Notes: generated from the letters alone by a model not told the origin. DNA of 64,000 nucleotides from Sulfitobacter litoralis (GCF_900103185.1 NZ_FNJD01000012.1:1-64000), one strand, 5' to 3'; counted from the stretch's first letter, positions 35,687 through 44,916 are shown. Numbers and translations: made by a program.

Positions 35687-38368
35687 ATGCCAGTTGTCGT
35701 CGTCGAATCACCTGCCAAAGCCAAAACGATCAACTCGTATCTCGGCAGTGATTACACCGTGCTTGCGTCCTACGGCCACGTCCGCGACCTGCCCCCAAAG
35801 GACGGATCGGTCGATCCCGACAACGGGTTTGACATGACTTGGGAAGTCGCCGCAGCGAGCAAAAAACACGTCAAAGCCATCGCTGATGCGCTGAAAGACG
35901 ACAATGCATTGATCCTCGCGACTGACCCCGACCGCGAAGGCGAAGCGATCAGCTGGCACCTGCAAGAGGCGCTGACCAAACGCAAATCGATCAAGAAAGA
36001 CACGCCGGTCAGCCGCGTGGTGTTTAACCAGATCACTAAAAAGGCCGTGACAGAAGCGATGGCGAACCCGCGTCAGGTGGATATGCCGCTGGTCGAGGCC
36101 TATCTGGCACGACGTGCGCTGGATTATCTGGTGGGGTTCAACCTGTCGCCTGTTCTTTGGCGCAAACTGCCCGGCGCAAAGTCGGCGGGGCGCGTGCAAT
36201 CGGTCACGCTGCGGCTGATTGTCGAGCGCGAGATGGAAATCGAAGCCTTTCGCAACCGCGAATACTGGAGCGTGAAAGCGCTGGTCGCCACGCCACGCGG
36301 ACAGGAATTCGAGGCGCGGCTTGTGACAATGGCCGGCAAGAAGCTGGACCGATTTGATCTGGCCAACGAAACGCAGGCCGAAATGGCTGTGCAAGCCATA
36401 ACCAGCCGCGATCTGACCGTCACCAGCGTCGAAGCGAAACCCGCCAGCCGCAACCCCTCGGCCCCGTTCATGACCTCGACCTTGCAACAAGAAGCCAGCC
36501 GCAAGTTCGGCATGGGTGCCCGCCAAACCATGAGCACGGCGCAGCGCCTGTATGAAGCCGGTCACATTACTTATATGCGGACCGACGGCATCGACATGGC
36601 CCCCGAGGCGATCACGATGGCGCGGGATGCAATCGCGGACCGGTTTGGCGCGGAGTACGTTCCATCGGAGCCACGTATCTACAAGAACAAAGCAAAGAAC
36701 GCCCAAGAGGCGCACGAATGTGTGCGCCCGACCGACATGACCAAAGATGCCGCCGCGTTGAAACTGACCGAACCGGATCAACGCAAGCTCTACGACTTGA
36801 TCTGGAAACGCACGCTGGCCTGCCAGATGGAAAGTGCCCGTCTGGAACGCACCACGGTCGAAATCGGTAGCAAGGACGAACAGGTTGGCCTACGCGCCAC
36901 CGGTCAGGTTGTGAAATTCGACGGTTTCTTGCGCGTCTATGAAGAAGGTCGCGATGACGTTGTGGACGAAGACGACAAGCGTCTGCCGCAGATCACGCAA
37001 GGCGACAAAATGGACAAGCGCGCTGTCACGCCAGAGCAGCACTTCACCCAGCCGCCCCCCCGCTATACCGAAGCGACATTGGTCAAACGGATGGAAGAGC
37101 TTGGTATCGGGCGCCCGTCGACCTACGCCAGCGTTGTCACCACTATTCAGGACCGCGAATACGTCCGCAAGGAAGGCAACCGTCTGTTCCCCGAGGACAA
37201 GGGCCGTTTGGTCACCGCATTCCTCGAAAATTACTTCCGCAAATACGTGGGCTATGATTTTACCGCCGATCTGGAAGACCAACTGGATAAGGTGAGCGCT
37301 GCAGACGCCGACTATAAAGATGTGCTGAGCCGCTTTTGGCAGGATTTCTCGGCTGCGATTGCCGAAACGGCGGATCTGCGTATCACCGAGGTGCTGGAAA
37401 AGATCAACGAGGTACTCGAGCCGCATCTGTTCCCGCAAAACGAAGACGGCAGCGACCCGCGTTTGTGCCCCAATTGTGAAATCGGGCGCCTGTCGATGCG
37501 CACAGCTCGGTCCGGCGGCGCGTTTATCGGGTGCTCTAACTACCCTGAATGCCGCTATACCCGACCCTTCGGCCCGCCCGACCCCGAGGCAGAAGCCTCG
37601 GCTATTCCGCCCGATGGCAAGCTGTTAGGCGAGGATATGGGCGAGGAGATTCGTGTGTTCAAAGGGCGCTTTGGCCCTTATGTGCAGCGCGGCCCCGTCA
37701 CGGAAGAAAACAAGAAGCCGCCGCGTCAATCGGTGCCCAAGGACTGGCCCGCCGAAGAGCTGGAACTGGAACGCGCTGTTATGCTGCTATCGCTGCCGCG
37801 TGAAATCGGGCCGCACCCCGAGGATGGCGTCATGGTCTGGGCGAATATCGGGCGCTACGGCCCCTACATCAAGCACGCCGACAGCACGTCGAACCGTGGC
37901 GGGACCAACGCCAACCTTGAAGGTCTAGACGAGGTGTTCACTGTCGGCATGAACCGTGCCGTACAGTTGCTGGCTGAAAAAGTCGCCAGCCGTGGTGGCC
38001 GTGGCAAAGCAGCCCTTCCGATCCGCGAGATGGGGGAACACCCTGATTTGGGCGGCGAGGTGAACATCATGGAAGGCAAGTACGGGCCGTACGTGAAATG
38101 GGAGAAGGTCAACGCCACCATCCCCAAAGAGGTAGAGCCTGCTGATCTGACCATGGAACGCGCCGTTGAGCTGATCGAGGAAAAGCTGGCGAAATCCCCC
38201 GCCAAGCGTAAAGCCGCGACAAAAAAACCGGCGGCCAAGAAAACTGCCGCAAAGAAACCGGCTGCGAAGAAGGCGGCACCTAAGAAAGCAGCGGCAAAGA
38301 AGGCTCCGGCCAAAAAGGCGACCGCCTCTAAAACTGCGCCCAAAGCGGCCTCGACTCCAGACGCGTAA
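35687..38368 (+). CDS. topA: DNA topoisomerase I
   Basis: An 893-residue type IA topoisomerase that relaxes negative supercoils. The Toprim domain begins VVVVESPAKAKTI; DPDREGEAISWHL holds acidic residues; the nucleophile is Y296 in HITYMRTDG. One zinc ribbon LCPNC...CSNYPEC follows near 600, then repeated GKYGPYVK-type modules. The last 60 residues are a Lys/Ala tail (AAKK repeats), common in alphaproteobacterial TopA. Start at 35687 is supported by AAGGTG upstream. Confidence 0.97.
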   Translation: MPVVVVESPAKAKTINSYLGSDYTVLASYGHVRDLPPKDGSVDPDNGFDMTWEVAAASKKHVKAIADALKDDNALILATDPDREGEAISWHLQEALTKRKSIKKDTPVSRVVFNQITKKAVTEAMANPRQVDMPLVEAYLARRALDYLVGFNLSPVLWRKLPGAKSAGRVQSVTLRLIVEREMEIEAFRNREYWSVKALVATPRGQEFEARLVTMAGKKLDRFDLANETQAEMAVQAITSRDLTVTSVEAKPASRNPSAPFMTSTLQQEASRKFGMGARQTMSTAQRLYEAGHITYMRTDGIDMAPEAITMARDAIADRFGAEYVPSEPRIYKNKAKNAQEAHECVRPTDMTKDAAALKLTEPDQRKLYDLIWKRTLACQMESARLERTTVEIGSKDEQVGLRATGQVVKFDGFLRVYEEGRDDVVDEDDKRLPQITQGDKMDKRAVTPEQHFTQPPPRYTEATLVKRMEELGIGRPSTYASVVTTIQDREYVRKEGNRLFPEDKGRLVTAFLENYFRKYVGYDFTADLEDQLDKVSAADADYKDVLSRFWQDFSAAIAETADLRITEVLEKINEVLEPHLFPQNEDGSDPRLCPNCEIGRLSMRTARSGGAFIGCSNYPECRYTRPFGPPDPEAEASAIPPDGKLLGEDMGEEIRVFKGRFGPYVQRGPVTEENKKPPRQSVPKDWPAEELELERAVMLLSLPREIGPHPEDGVMVWANIGRYGPYIKHADSTSNRGGTNANLEGLDEVFTVGMNRAVQLLAEKVASRGGRGKAALPIREMGEHPDLGGEVNIMEGKYGPYVKWEKVNATIPKEVEPADLTMERAVELIEEKLAKSPAKRKAATKKPAAKKTAAKKPAAKKAAPKKAAAKKAPAKKATASKTAPKAASTPDA

Positions 38369-38372
38369 GAGT

Positions 38373-38412
38373 GCAACTCACATATATGTCATTTGATGAA
38401 TATGTGAGTTGC
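38373..38412. repeat. Perfect 13-bp inverted repeat after topA
   Basis: GCAACTCACATAT (38373-38385) and its exact complement (38400-38412) flank a 14-base spacer, starting 5 bases after the topA stop and 58 bases before the transpeptidase start. No T-run follows. It may be an operator for the downstream gene or a transcript-end hairpin. Confidence 0.6.
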
Positions 38413-38470
38413 CACACCCTGCCCGCGATGCTTTTACCATTGGCAATCGCCACGGTAGAAGGAGATCAAG

Positions 38471-39043
38471 ATGGCAGAGCAGACATTTTCACGACGCGGG
38501 TTGATCCTGACGGCAGGTGCGGCGCTCTTTACGCCCGCCGTGTTGCGCGCGCAGACGCCGACACCTGAAGTCATCGACGTGGTACGCCACAACACAAACG
38601 GGTTCTCCAGCCAGAACTGGCAGGACCACTTTGACACCCTGGGCAAGGCCGCCATTGTCGCCGATACCTCTTCCCGCGCGCTGCATTATTGGGGCGGCGA
38701 TGGTGACACCTACAAAATCTACCCGACGTCAGTCCCGCGCAGCGATGAGCTGACCAAACGTGGCTACACTAGTATCGTGCGCAAACGTGTTGGCCCGGAC
38801 TGGACGCCGACCCCCAGCATGATCGAACGCGATCCGGACCTGAAATACATGCCTCCGGGGCCGGACAATCCGCTTGGGACCCACGCGATGTACCTCAGCT
38901 GGCCTGCCTATTTGATCCACGGTACACATGATACGCGCAAGATCGGGCGGCAAAGCTCTGACGGGTGCATCGGTCTTTACAACCACATGATCGAGGCCCT
39001 GTACCAGATTGCCCCCATCGGGACGCAGGTCCGTATCGTCTGA
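38471..39043 (+). CDS. L,D-transpeptidase (YkuD) family protein with Tat signal
   Basis: A 190-residue exported protein with a twin-arginine signal (FSRRGLILTAG, residues 7-17) and cleavage near LRAQ. The C-terminal YkuD domain has HGTHDTRKIG near 150 and the catalytic cysteine C166 in SSDGCIGLYN. L,D-transpeptidases cross-link peptidoglycan or attach proteins to it. The usual Arg two residues after Cys (GCIR) is Gly here, which may alter activity. AAGGAG-like sequence precedes the ATG. Confidence 0.88.
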   Translation: MAEQTFSRRGLILTAGAALFTPAVLRAQTPTPEVIDVVRHNTNGFSSQNWQDHFDTLGKAAIVADTSSRALHYWGGDGDTYKIYPTSVPRSDELTKRGYTSIVRKRVGPDWTPTPSMIERDPDLKYMPPGPDNPLGTHAMYLSWPAYLIHGTHDTRKIGRQSSDGCIGLYNHMIEALYQIAPIGTQVRIV

Positions 39044-39071
39044 CACGGTCACTCCCCCCCCCTTTGAATAG

Positions 39072-39161
39072 AGGTGCCTGCCCTACGCTGGGGCGGGCCA
39101 CCGAGATTTAGCAAAATACCAGCAGGCTCCGCTGGTAGCGCTGACAACCGGTGCGCCGGTT
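39072..39161. repeat. Cluster of three hairpins between transpeptidase and scoA
   Basis: GCCTGCCC/GGGCGGGC (about 39076-39100), ACCAGC/GCTGGT (39118-39136) and AACCGG/CCGGTT (39146-39161) follow each other. The first may end the transpeptidase transcript. None has a clear T-run. Confidence 0.4.
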
Positions 39162-39242
39162 TGACACGTTCGTTACGCCACGTCATAGAAGTCGTATAAA
39201 TATAAACGACAGGGCCGTGAGCCTCTCGTGAAAGGAGCCGGA

Positions 39243-39938
39243 ATGAAAAAAATCTATGGAAGCGCTGCCGAGGCGCTGGAGGGCGTGTTGCACGACGGCA
39301 TGCTGATCGCAGCGGGGGGCTTTGGCCTTTGTGGTATCCCTGAATTGCTGCTGAATGCGATCCGCGACGCGGGCACCAAGGATTTGACCTTTGCCTCGAA
39401 CAACGCCGGCGTCGACGACTTCGGCATCGGTATCCTTTTGCAGACTAAGCAGGTCAAGAAAATGATCAGCTCTTATGTCGGCGAGAACAAAGAATTCATG
39501 CGCCAGTATCTGGGCGGCGAGCTTGAGCTGGAATTCAATCCCCAAGGCACATTGGCTGAACGCATGCGCGCCGGTGGTGCGGGCATCCCCGGCTTTTATA
39601 CCAAGACAGGCGTCGGCACAGTGATTGCCGAAGGCAAGGAGCACAAGGATTTCGACGGCGAGACCTATATCCTTGAACGCGGTATCGTTGCGGATCTGGC
39701 GATCGTCAAAGCGTGGAAAGCGGATGACACCGGCAACCTCGTGTTTCGCAAGACGGCGCGCAACTTCAACCCGCCTGCGGCCATGTGCGGCAAGATCTGC
39801 ATCGCGGAAGTCGAAGAGATCGTGCCACGCGGCAGCCTTGGCGGCGACGCGATCCACTTGCCCGGCATCTATGTGCACCGCATCATTCAGGGTGATCACG
39901 AAAAACGCATCGAACAGCGCACAGTGAGGACTGCATAA
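39243..39938 (+). CDS. scoA: 3-oxoacid CoA-transferase, subunit A
   Basis: A 231-residue alpha subunit of a succinyl-CoA:3-ketoacid CoA-transferase, which activates acetoacetate for acetyl-CoA formation. GGFGLCGIPELL is the CoA-transferase family I signature, and SNNAGVDDFGIG follows. The start at 39243 has AAAGGAG upstream. Its stop overlaps the scoB start (TAATG). No thiolase or hydroxybutyrate dehydrogenase is adjacent. Confidence 0.93.
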   Translation: MKKIYGSAAEALEGVLHDGMLIAAGGFGLCGIPELLLNAIRDAGTKDLTFASNNAGVDDFGIGILLQTKQVKKMISSYVGENKEFMRQYLGGELELEFNPQGTLAERMRAGGAGIPGFYTKTGVGTVIAEGKEHKDFDGETYILERGIVADLAIVKAWKADDTGNLVFRKTARNFNPPAAMCGKICIAEVEEIVPRGSLGGDAIHLPGIYVHRIIQGDHEKRIEQRTVRTA

Positions 39939-40564
39939 TGGCTTGGGATCGCAATCAAATGGCGGCACGTGCCGCGCAAGAACTGCAAGACGGTTGGTAT
40001 GTGAACCTTGGCATCGGGATTCCGACGCTTGTGTCCAACTACATCCCCGATGGCATGGACGTGACGCTGCAATCGGAAAACGGCATGCTTGGCATGGGTG
40101 CTTTTCCGATCGACGGCGAAGAGGACGCCGATCTGATCAACGCCGGCAAGCAAACCATCACCGAGCTGGATCGCACCTCGTACTTTGACAGCTCGACCTC
40201 TTTCGGGATGATCCGCGGCGGCAAGATCGCCATGGCCATTCTGGGCGCGATGGAAGTGGCCGAGAACGGCGACCTTGCCAACTGGATGATCCCCGGGAAG
40301 CTGGTTAAAGGCATGGGCGGTGCGATGGATCTGGTGGCGGGTGTTGGCCGAGTTGTGGTGGTCATGGACCACGCCAGCAAGCATGGCGACAGCAAAGTGT
40401 TGAACGAATGCACGCTGCCGTTGACCGGCAAAGCTGTCGTCGACCGCATTATCACCAACCTTGGTGTGCTGGATGTCGTTGAAGGCGGGCTGAAGATCGT
40501 TGAATGCGCCGATGGCGTCACGGAAGACGAACTGCGCGCCGCGACCGAGGCGACAATCGTCTAA
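39938..40564 (+). CDS. scoB: 3-oxoacid CoA-transferase, subunit B
   Basis: A 208-residue beta subunit. The catalytic glutamate that forms the CoA thioester is in QSENGMLGMG (near residue 49). NLGIGIPTLVSNYIP and GGAMDLVAG are further family blocks. It pairs with subunit A as a heterotetramer and is followed by a strong terminator. Confidence 0.94.
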   Translation: MAWDRNQMAARAAQELQDGWYVNLGIGIPTLVSNYIPDGMDVTLQSENGMLGMGAFPIDGEEDADLINAGKQTITELDRTSYFDSSTSFGMIRGGKIAMAILGAMEVAENGDLANWMIPGKLVKGMGGAMDLVAGVGRVVVVMDHASKHGDSKVLNECTLPLTGKAVVDRIITNLGVLDVVEGGLKIVECADGVTEDELRAATEATIV

Positions 40565-40585
40565 TCCACTGACACGATGAACGAC

Positions 40586-40622
40586 AAGGGGCGCCGTCAG
40601 CGATGGCCGCGCCCCTTTTTTT
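40586..40622 (+). terminator. Rho-independent terminator of scoAB
   Basis: AAGGGGCG pairs with CGCCCCTT around a 14-base loop and a run of seven T follows; 21 bases after the scoB stop. Confidence 0.85.
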
Positions 40623-40643
40623 ACATTCGGCCCCGAACTGGGG

Positions 40644-41447
40644 TCAGTTCATCGCCGCAAAGACGCATCCGTCCGAGATCAGCTCGGGCGGGGTCTGGCA
40701 CAGGCCCTTGGCGACCTGAAAAGCGGCCAGCACCTTGGGCACATAGTCACGGGTTTCGGCGAAAGGCGGCACGCCCGCGTGTTTGCGCACCGATCCTTCG
40801 CCCGCGTTATACCCGGCCAGCACCAGTATCGGGTCGCGGTCAAATTCGCCCATTAGCCAATCAAGGTATTTCACCCCACCCGCGATGTTCTGCATCGGGG
40901 CCATGCTGTCAATCACGCCAAAGCGCGTCGCCGTATCCGGCATCAACTGCATCAACCCCTGCGCCCCTGCCCCACTGATGGCATCAGCACGCCCGGCGGA
41001 TTCCACAGTGATCACCGCCAGCACCAAAGCGGGCGAGACCTGCGTGCCGATGGTAGAGCGAAGAATGTCGATACCGTTTGCTTTCGCGATCTCTTGCATC
41101 TGTTGCATGCGCGGCGCGGGGATTTTGCTGCTGGCCGTGGCAAGCGTCACCATTGCGGTCTCTAGCCGACCCGGGCCGGATTTCTCGACCGCCGGAGACA
41201 CCCGATCCCAGAACCAGTCATATTGCCCCGGTGAGGCCGGCACGATCGCCCCGGATGCGGTTGCCACGACCTCGGGCACATCAGCGGCCTTGGGTTCGAT
41301 AAAGACGTTGATGCGATTGGTGCTGCCCGCCTTGGGCGGCTTCACCCGCTTGGCCTCGAATTTGGGAAACGGTTTGGGCACGTCTGCCCAAGTAGCCGAG
41401 GCCGCCAGCATCCCCACCATCAAAGATACGGTCAATCGTCGAAACAT
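40644..41447 (-). CDS. Lytic transglycosylase (SLT domain)
   Basis: A 267-residue secreted muramidase-like enzyme that cleaves peptidoglycan glycan strands. It has a signal peptide (about 1-20, ending ATWAD) and a C-terminal SLT domain: catalytic glutamate near 149 in ITVESAGRADA, then GAQGLMQLMPDTA and AGYNAGEGSV. It lies divergent to the Tad pilus locus, where a wall-opening enzyme would be useful, though such a link is inference. Confidence 0.9.
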   Translation of the reverse strand: MFRRLTVSLMVGMLAASATWADVPKPFPKFEAKRVKPPKAGSTNRINVFIEPKAADVPEVVATASGAIVPASPGQYDWFWDRVSPAVEKSGPGRLETAMVTLATASSKIPAPRMQQMQEIAKANGIDILRSTIGTQVSPALVLAVITVESAGRADAISGAGAQGLMQLMPDTATRFGVIDSMAPMQNIAGGVKYLDWLMGEFDRDPILVLAGYNAGEGSVRKHAGVPPFAETRDYVPKVLAAFQVAKGLCQTPPELISDGCVFAAMN

Positions 41448-41811
41448 CACTGCCTGCACTGGTTTTTTGATTGCTCTTTTTCAGCAACCTCGCATGGAAT
41501 CTGCTGTCAGACCAACCAAACATGGCAAGGAACATGGCGATTTCGCCTTAATTGATGCAATCCTGCCCCGCTTTGAGACTAGGCAAACAAAAAATGAAGG
41601 AGGAGAATCCTTTCAGATCAGTCGCCTAAGTGAATTTTTTTGGAAAGTGACGGCAATAGGCGAAAAGTCACATTTGCCGCCAAATTCGTGCCCCAATCGC
41701 AGGGCTATATAGGCTCATACCAAGTCAGCCAGATGCGGAATTGAGAGAGAAGCATCGAAACGGACGACACGGTTGAGATTGAAAACTTTATGATCCTTGG
41801 AGGGACATACC
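41448..41811. promoter_or_regulatory. Intergenic region upstream of the Tad locus
   Basis: About 360 bases without a credible gene. A CTATATAG box near 41704 lies about 108 bases before the pilin start and could be a -10 element; no clear -35 was assigned. GGAGG sits eight bases before the pilin ATG, as suits a highly translated gene. Confidence 0.3.
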
Positions 41812-42009
41812 ATGATGAACTTTATCAAGAACTTCAAAAATGACGAATCCGGCGCCGTGACTGTTGACTGGGTTGTTTTGACCGCCGCCGTTGTTGGCCT
41901 GGCCGTCGCAGCCTACACGTCGATCGAAAGCGGTGCGGCCGACCTGACAGCGGACACCAAGACCTACATGAGCACACAAGCCCCCGGTTATACGGCACCG
42001 TCTGAATAA
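41812..42009 (+). CDS. flp: Flp-type type IVb pilin, major candidate
   Basis: A 65-residue prepilin. A short basic leader ends at G14, then AVTVDWVVLTAAVVGLAVAAY forms the hydrophobic assembly helix; CpaA-type peptidase would cut after G14. Position +5 is Asp and +6 Trp where most Flp pilins have Glu-Tyr. A hydrophilic tail of about 30 residues follows. It begins the Tad locus. A strong ribosome site and a hairpin after the gene point to high expression. Confidence 0.92.
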   Translation: MMNFIKNFKNDESGAVTVDWVVLTAAVVGLAVAAYTSIESGAADLTADTKTYMSTQAPGYTAPSE

Positions 42010-42028
42010 CTTACCGCGTCGAAGACTT

Positions 42029-42059
42029 TGGCCGCATTCTGCCTCACAGGATGCGGCCA
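42029..42059 (+). terminator. Hairpin between the two pilin genes (partial terminator)
   Basis: TGGCCGCAT and ATGCGGCCA form a perfect 9-bp stem around 13 bases, followed by GCTTTATT. It lies 20 bases after flp and before the second pilin, so it may stop most transcripts or protect the flp mRNA 3' end while letting some read through to the assembly genes. Confidence 0.65.
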
Positions 42060-42095
42060 GCTTTATTCCAGCCCTTCATCTCGCAAGGCAACACA

Positions 42096-42269
42096 ATGCT
42101 TTCGAAGCTCATCACATTCTGTAAAAGCCCAAGCGGCGCAGTCACGGTTGACTGGGTTGTTCTATGTGCCGCCGTCGTGTCGCTGGCCGTATTGATGGTC
42201 GTTACTATGACCACGGGAACCGTCGAACTGGCTGATAAGCTGATGACCCAGACGCCGGGCGACATCTAA
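42096..42269 (+). CDS. Second Flp-like pilin or pseudopilin
   Basis: A 57-residue paralogue of flp. The leader also ends at G14 and the core AVTVDWVV is identical, but the protein is shorter and carries two cysteines (C9, C24). A minor pilin or initiation subunit is plausible; a simple duplicate is the alternative. AAGG precedes the ATG. Confidence 0.82.
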   Translation: MLSKLITFCKSPSGAVTVDWVVLCAAVVSLAVLMVVTMTTGTVELADKLMTQTPGDI

Positions 42270-42397
42270 CCCAAGTCTCTATAATGACGCAGCTTGGTCG
42301 CGCATTGTTCATAGTCTGAACACAATCACCGCCTATCCATCGGCATACGTTTTACGCCGTGTCCCGGACCGGCACCCACTCAAGAGAGGTAAGTAAC

Positions 42398-43261
42398 ATG
42401 CGGATGGTTTTTGGACTGGTCTTGCTCGCCGGTATCGCCTTGGCAGGTGGTGCTGTGTATCTGGCAAAGGGCCGTATCGGTGAATATCAAATGGCGCACC
42501 AGCAGGCACAAGAAGCTCTGGCGCAAATCGTGCCAACCGTGGGCGTCTATGTCGCCACCGGACCGCTGAAATACGGGCAGCGTCTGACCCGCGAGGATGT
42601 GCGTCAGGTAAGCTGGCCTGAAAACGCGATTCCCGAAGGCTCCTTTATCGAAGAAGCCGCGCTATTCCCTGAAAATAACGATGACCTGCGGGTCGTGCTG
42701 CGCGCCATGGAAAAAGACGAAGCCATCATGGCCGTGAAAGTAACCGAGCCCGGTGCGGACGCCGGTCTCACCTCTAAGCTGGCACGCGGCAGCCGCGCGT
42801 TTGCCATCCGCGTCGATGTATCCAGTGGCGTGTCGGGCTTCCTGCGCCCTGGTGACCGCGTCGATGTTTATTGGACGGGCCGGATCAACCGGGGCGGCAA
42901 CGACCGTGGCGACACGGGTGACGTCACCAAGCTGATCGAGGCAGGCGTCAAGATTATCGCCATCGACCAAAGCTCCAATGGCCAACGTAGTGAAGCCGCG
43001 ATCGCCAATACCGTGACTGTGGCAGTTCAGCCCTACCAGGTTGCAGCATTGGCACAGGCGCAATCCACCGGCAATCTGTCCCTGTCGCTTGTCGGGGCAG
43101 AGGATGACACGGTTGCCGCAGAGATCGAAGTCGACCAACGTAGGCTTCTCGGTATCGCCAAAGAAACTGTAAAGGTCGAGACAACGACACAGAAAGTCTG
43201 CACGATCCGGACACGCCGTGGTGCCGAAGTGCTCGAAATTCCGATCCCCTGCACCAACTGA
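42398..43261 (+). CDS. cpaB: Flp pilus assembly protein CpaB/RcpC
   Basis: A 287-residue periplasmic protein with one N-terminal membrane helix (1-22), a SAF domain (VYVATGPLKYGQRLTREDV near 48-110) and the RcpC/CpaB domain (GFLRPGDRVDVYW near 143). It supports the secretin. GAGAGG lies before the ATG. About 130 bases after the second pilin. Confidence 0.92.
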   Translation: MRMVFGLVLLAGIALAGGAVYLAKGRIGEYQMAHQQAQEALAQIVPTVGVYVATGPLKYGQRLTREDVRQVSWPENAIPEGSFIEEAALFPENNDDLRVVLRAMEKDEAIMAVKVTEPGADAGLTSKLARGSRAFAIRVDVSSGVSGFLRPGDRVDVYWTGRINRGGNDRGDTGDVTKLIEAGVKIIAIDQSSNGQRSEAAIANTVTVAVQPYQVAALAQAQSTGNLSLSLVGAEDDTVAAEIEVDQRRLLGIAKETVKVETTTQKVCTIRTRRGAEVLEIPIPCTN

Positions 43262-43297
43262 TGCGCTCTTGAACAGGGCCTTCCAAAATTATGTCCG

Positions 43298-43321
43298 CGC
43301 CGCGCAGCCCTCTGTGCGGCG
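43298..43321 (+). terminator. Hairpin between cpaB and cpaC
   Basis: CGCCGCGCAG-ccct-CTGTGCGGCG, ten pairs with one G-T, then TTTGG. Weak T-run; may attenuate. The remaining 150 bases to cpaC hold no gene. Confidence 0.45.
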
Positions 43322-43472
43322 TTTGGCATTGCGCGGGCATGTTGCCACGAATCCACAGGTAACTGCGGCCTGACGTCATTGATTCTTGCAAAAAAGCGAA
43401 AAGAACCGCAGAGTGTCGCAAACGGCGGGCGCAAAGACCCTATTTTGAGGCGTGATCACAAAGGCAGGTCAC

Positions 43473-44912
43473 ATGAAAATTGATAAATTTATCAAAGCAG
43501 TCCTATTGGGACTGACGATTGGCGCGATGCCGATTGCATTGACCGCCCCGCTTGACGCTCAGGCAAACACGCTGCGCGTGGTCAAAAAAGGCACCAACCG
43601 CGTGTTGGAAGTCCCGATGAACCGCGCCGTGGTGGTTGAAAGCGACATTCCCTTTGCCGAGCTGAGCATTGCCAACCCCAGTATCGCAGATATTTCGTCG
43701 CTCTCGGATCGCACGATTTATGTTCTGGGCAAATCCCCCGGACTTACAACGCTGACGCTGCTTGATGCCGCGGGGCAACTGATCACGAACGTTGATGTGC
43801 GCGTCGCAGCGGATGTCTCCGAGTTCAAGGAACGCCTGCGCCAGATCCTGCCCGGTGAAAAGATCGAAGTCCGCACGGCGAACGACGGTATCGTGCTGTC
43901 GGGCATCGTGTCCTCGACCCAACGCTTGCAGCGGGCCCTTGATCTGGCCGAACGCTACGCCCCTGAACGCGTGTCCAACCTGATGAGCGTCGGTGGCATC
44001 CAGCAGGTGATGTTGAAAGTCCGTTTTGCCGAGATGAGCCGATCCGTCTCTAAGTCCCTAAGCGCATCACTGGCGCTAAACGGCCTTGTGGGCAGCGATC
44101 TGGCATTGAATGGCGGCACCAATTCGACGAACACATCCGGCGCAATCGCCAATTCGCTTGGCGGGTCGACCCCGGCATCGAATGGCAACGCAGGGGCCGT
44201 TTTGTTTGGCTTCAACGCCGGATCGACGCAGGTCGGTCTGCTGCTTGAGGCGCTGGAGCAGAAAGGCGCGGTGCGGTTTCTGGCTGAGCCGAACCTCGTG
44301 GCGCTGTCGGGGCAAGAAGCGACCTTCCTCGCGGGGGGCGAATATCCTGTTCCCGTGGCGCAAACCGGCGACCAGATTTCGGTTCAGTATAAACCTTTCG
44401 GCGTAGAGATGAGCTTTATTCCCCGCGTCGTGGACAAAGACCTGATCAACCTCGAACTCAAAGCGGCCGTATCGGCGATTGATGCCAGCAACAGCGTGTC
44501 CTTGGGCAACGGATTTGATATTTCCGCATTTACCCGCCGCGAGACATCGACCACGGTTGAAATGCGCGACGGCGAAAGCTTTGCGATCGCTGGTCTGCTG
44601 ACCGATGATTTCACCGACACTTCCACACAATTGCCCTGGATCGGCGACGTGCCTGTATTGGGCGCGTTGTTCCGCAGCGCAAACTACCAGCGCAGCCAAA
44701 CCGAGCTGGTGATTATTATTACCGCACACCTTGTGACCCCGACCCGTGGCGAGGCCTTGGCCCTGCCGACCGACCGGATCAAGCCGCCCACTGAAAGCGA
44801 ATTGTTCCTGTCTGGGCGTACGTCCAAAGGCAGCACAGCCCCCACCAAAGGGGCCGCTGGCGAAGTTGCCAAGCAGGACTTTAGCGGGTCGTATGGCTAT
44901 GTATTGGATTGA
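43473..44912 (+). CDS. cpaC: Tad secretin CpaC/RcpA
   Basis: A 479-residue outer-membrane secretin through which the Flp pilus passes. It has a signal peptide (cleavage near DAQAN, residue 31), an N-terminal pilus-assembly domain (LEVPMNRAVVVESDIPFAEL region), a BON-like segment, then the secretin core with FLAEPNLVALSGQEATFLAGGE split motif (LAEPNLVALSG) and VPVLGALF. It is close to cpaB and overlaps no neighbour. GGCAGG precedes the start; the first ATG at 43452 is less likely. Confidence 0.94.
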   Translation: MKIDKFIKAVLLGLTIGAMPIALTAPLDAQANTLRVVKKGTNRVLEVPMNRAVVVESDIPFAELSIANPSIADISSLSDRTIYVLGKSPGLTTLTLLDAAGQLITNVDVRVAADVSEFKERLRQILPGEKIEVRTANDGIVLSGIVSSTQRLQRALDLAERYAPERVSNLMSVGGIQQVMLKVRFAEMSRSVSKSLSASLALNGLVGSDLALNGGTNSTNTSGAIANSLGGSTPASNGNAGAVLFGFNAGSTQVGLLLEALEQKGAVRFLAEPNLVALSGQEATFLAGGEYPVPVAQTGDQISVQYKPFGVEMSFIPRVVDKDLINLELKAAVSAIDASNSVSLGNGFDISAFTRRETSTTVEMRDGESFAIAGLLTDDFTDTSTQLPWIGDVPVLGALFRSANYQRSQTELVIIITAHLVTPTRGEALALPTDRIKPPTESELFLSGRTSKGSTAPTKGAAGEVAKQDFSGSYGYVLD

Positions 44913-44916
44913 TCAG

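Noticed and set aside
38170-38365. Tandem DNA repeat at the end of topA
   Set aside because: It is the low-complexity Lys/Ala protein tail; the codons vary between units.
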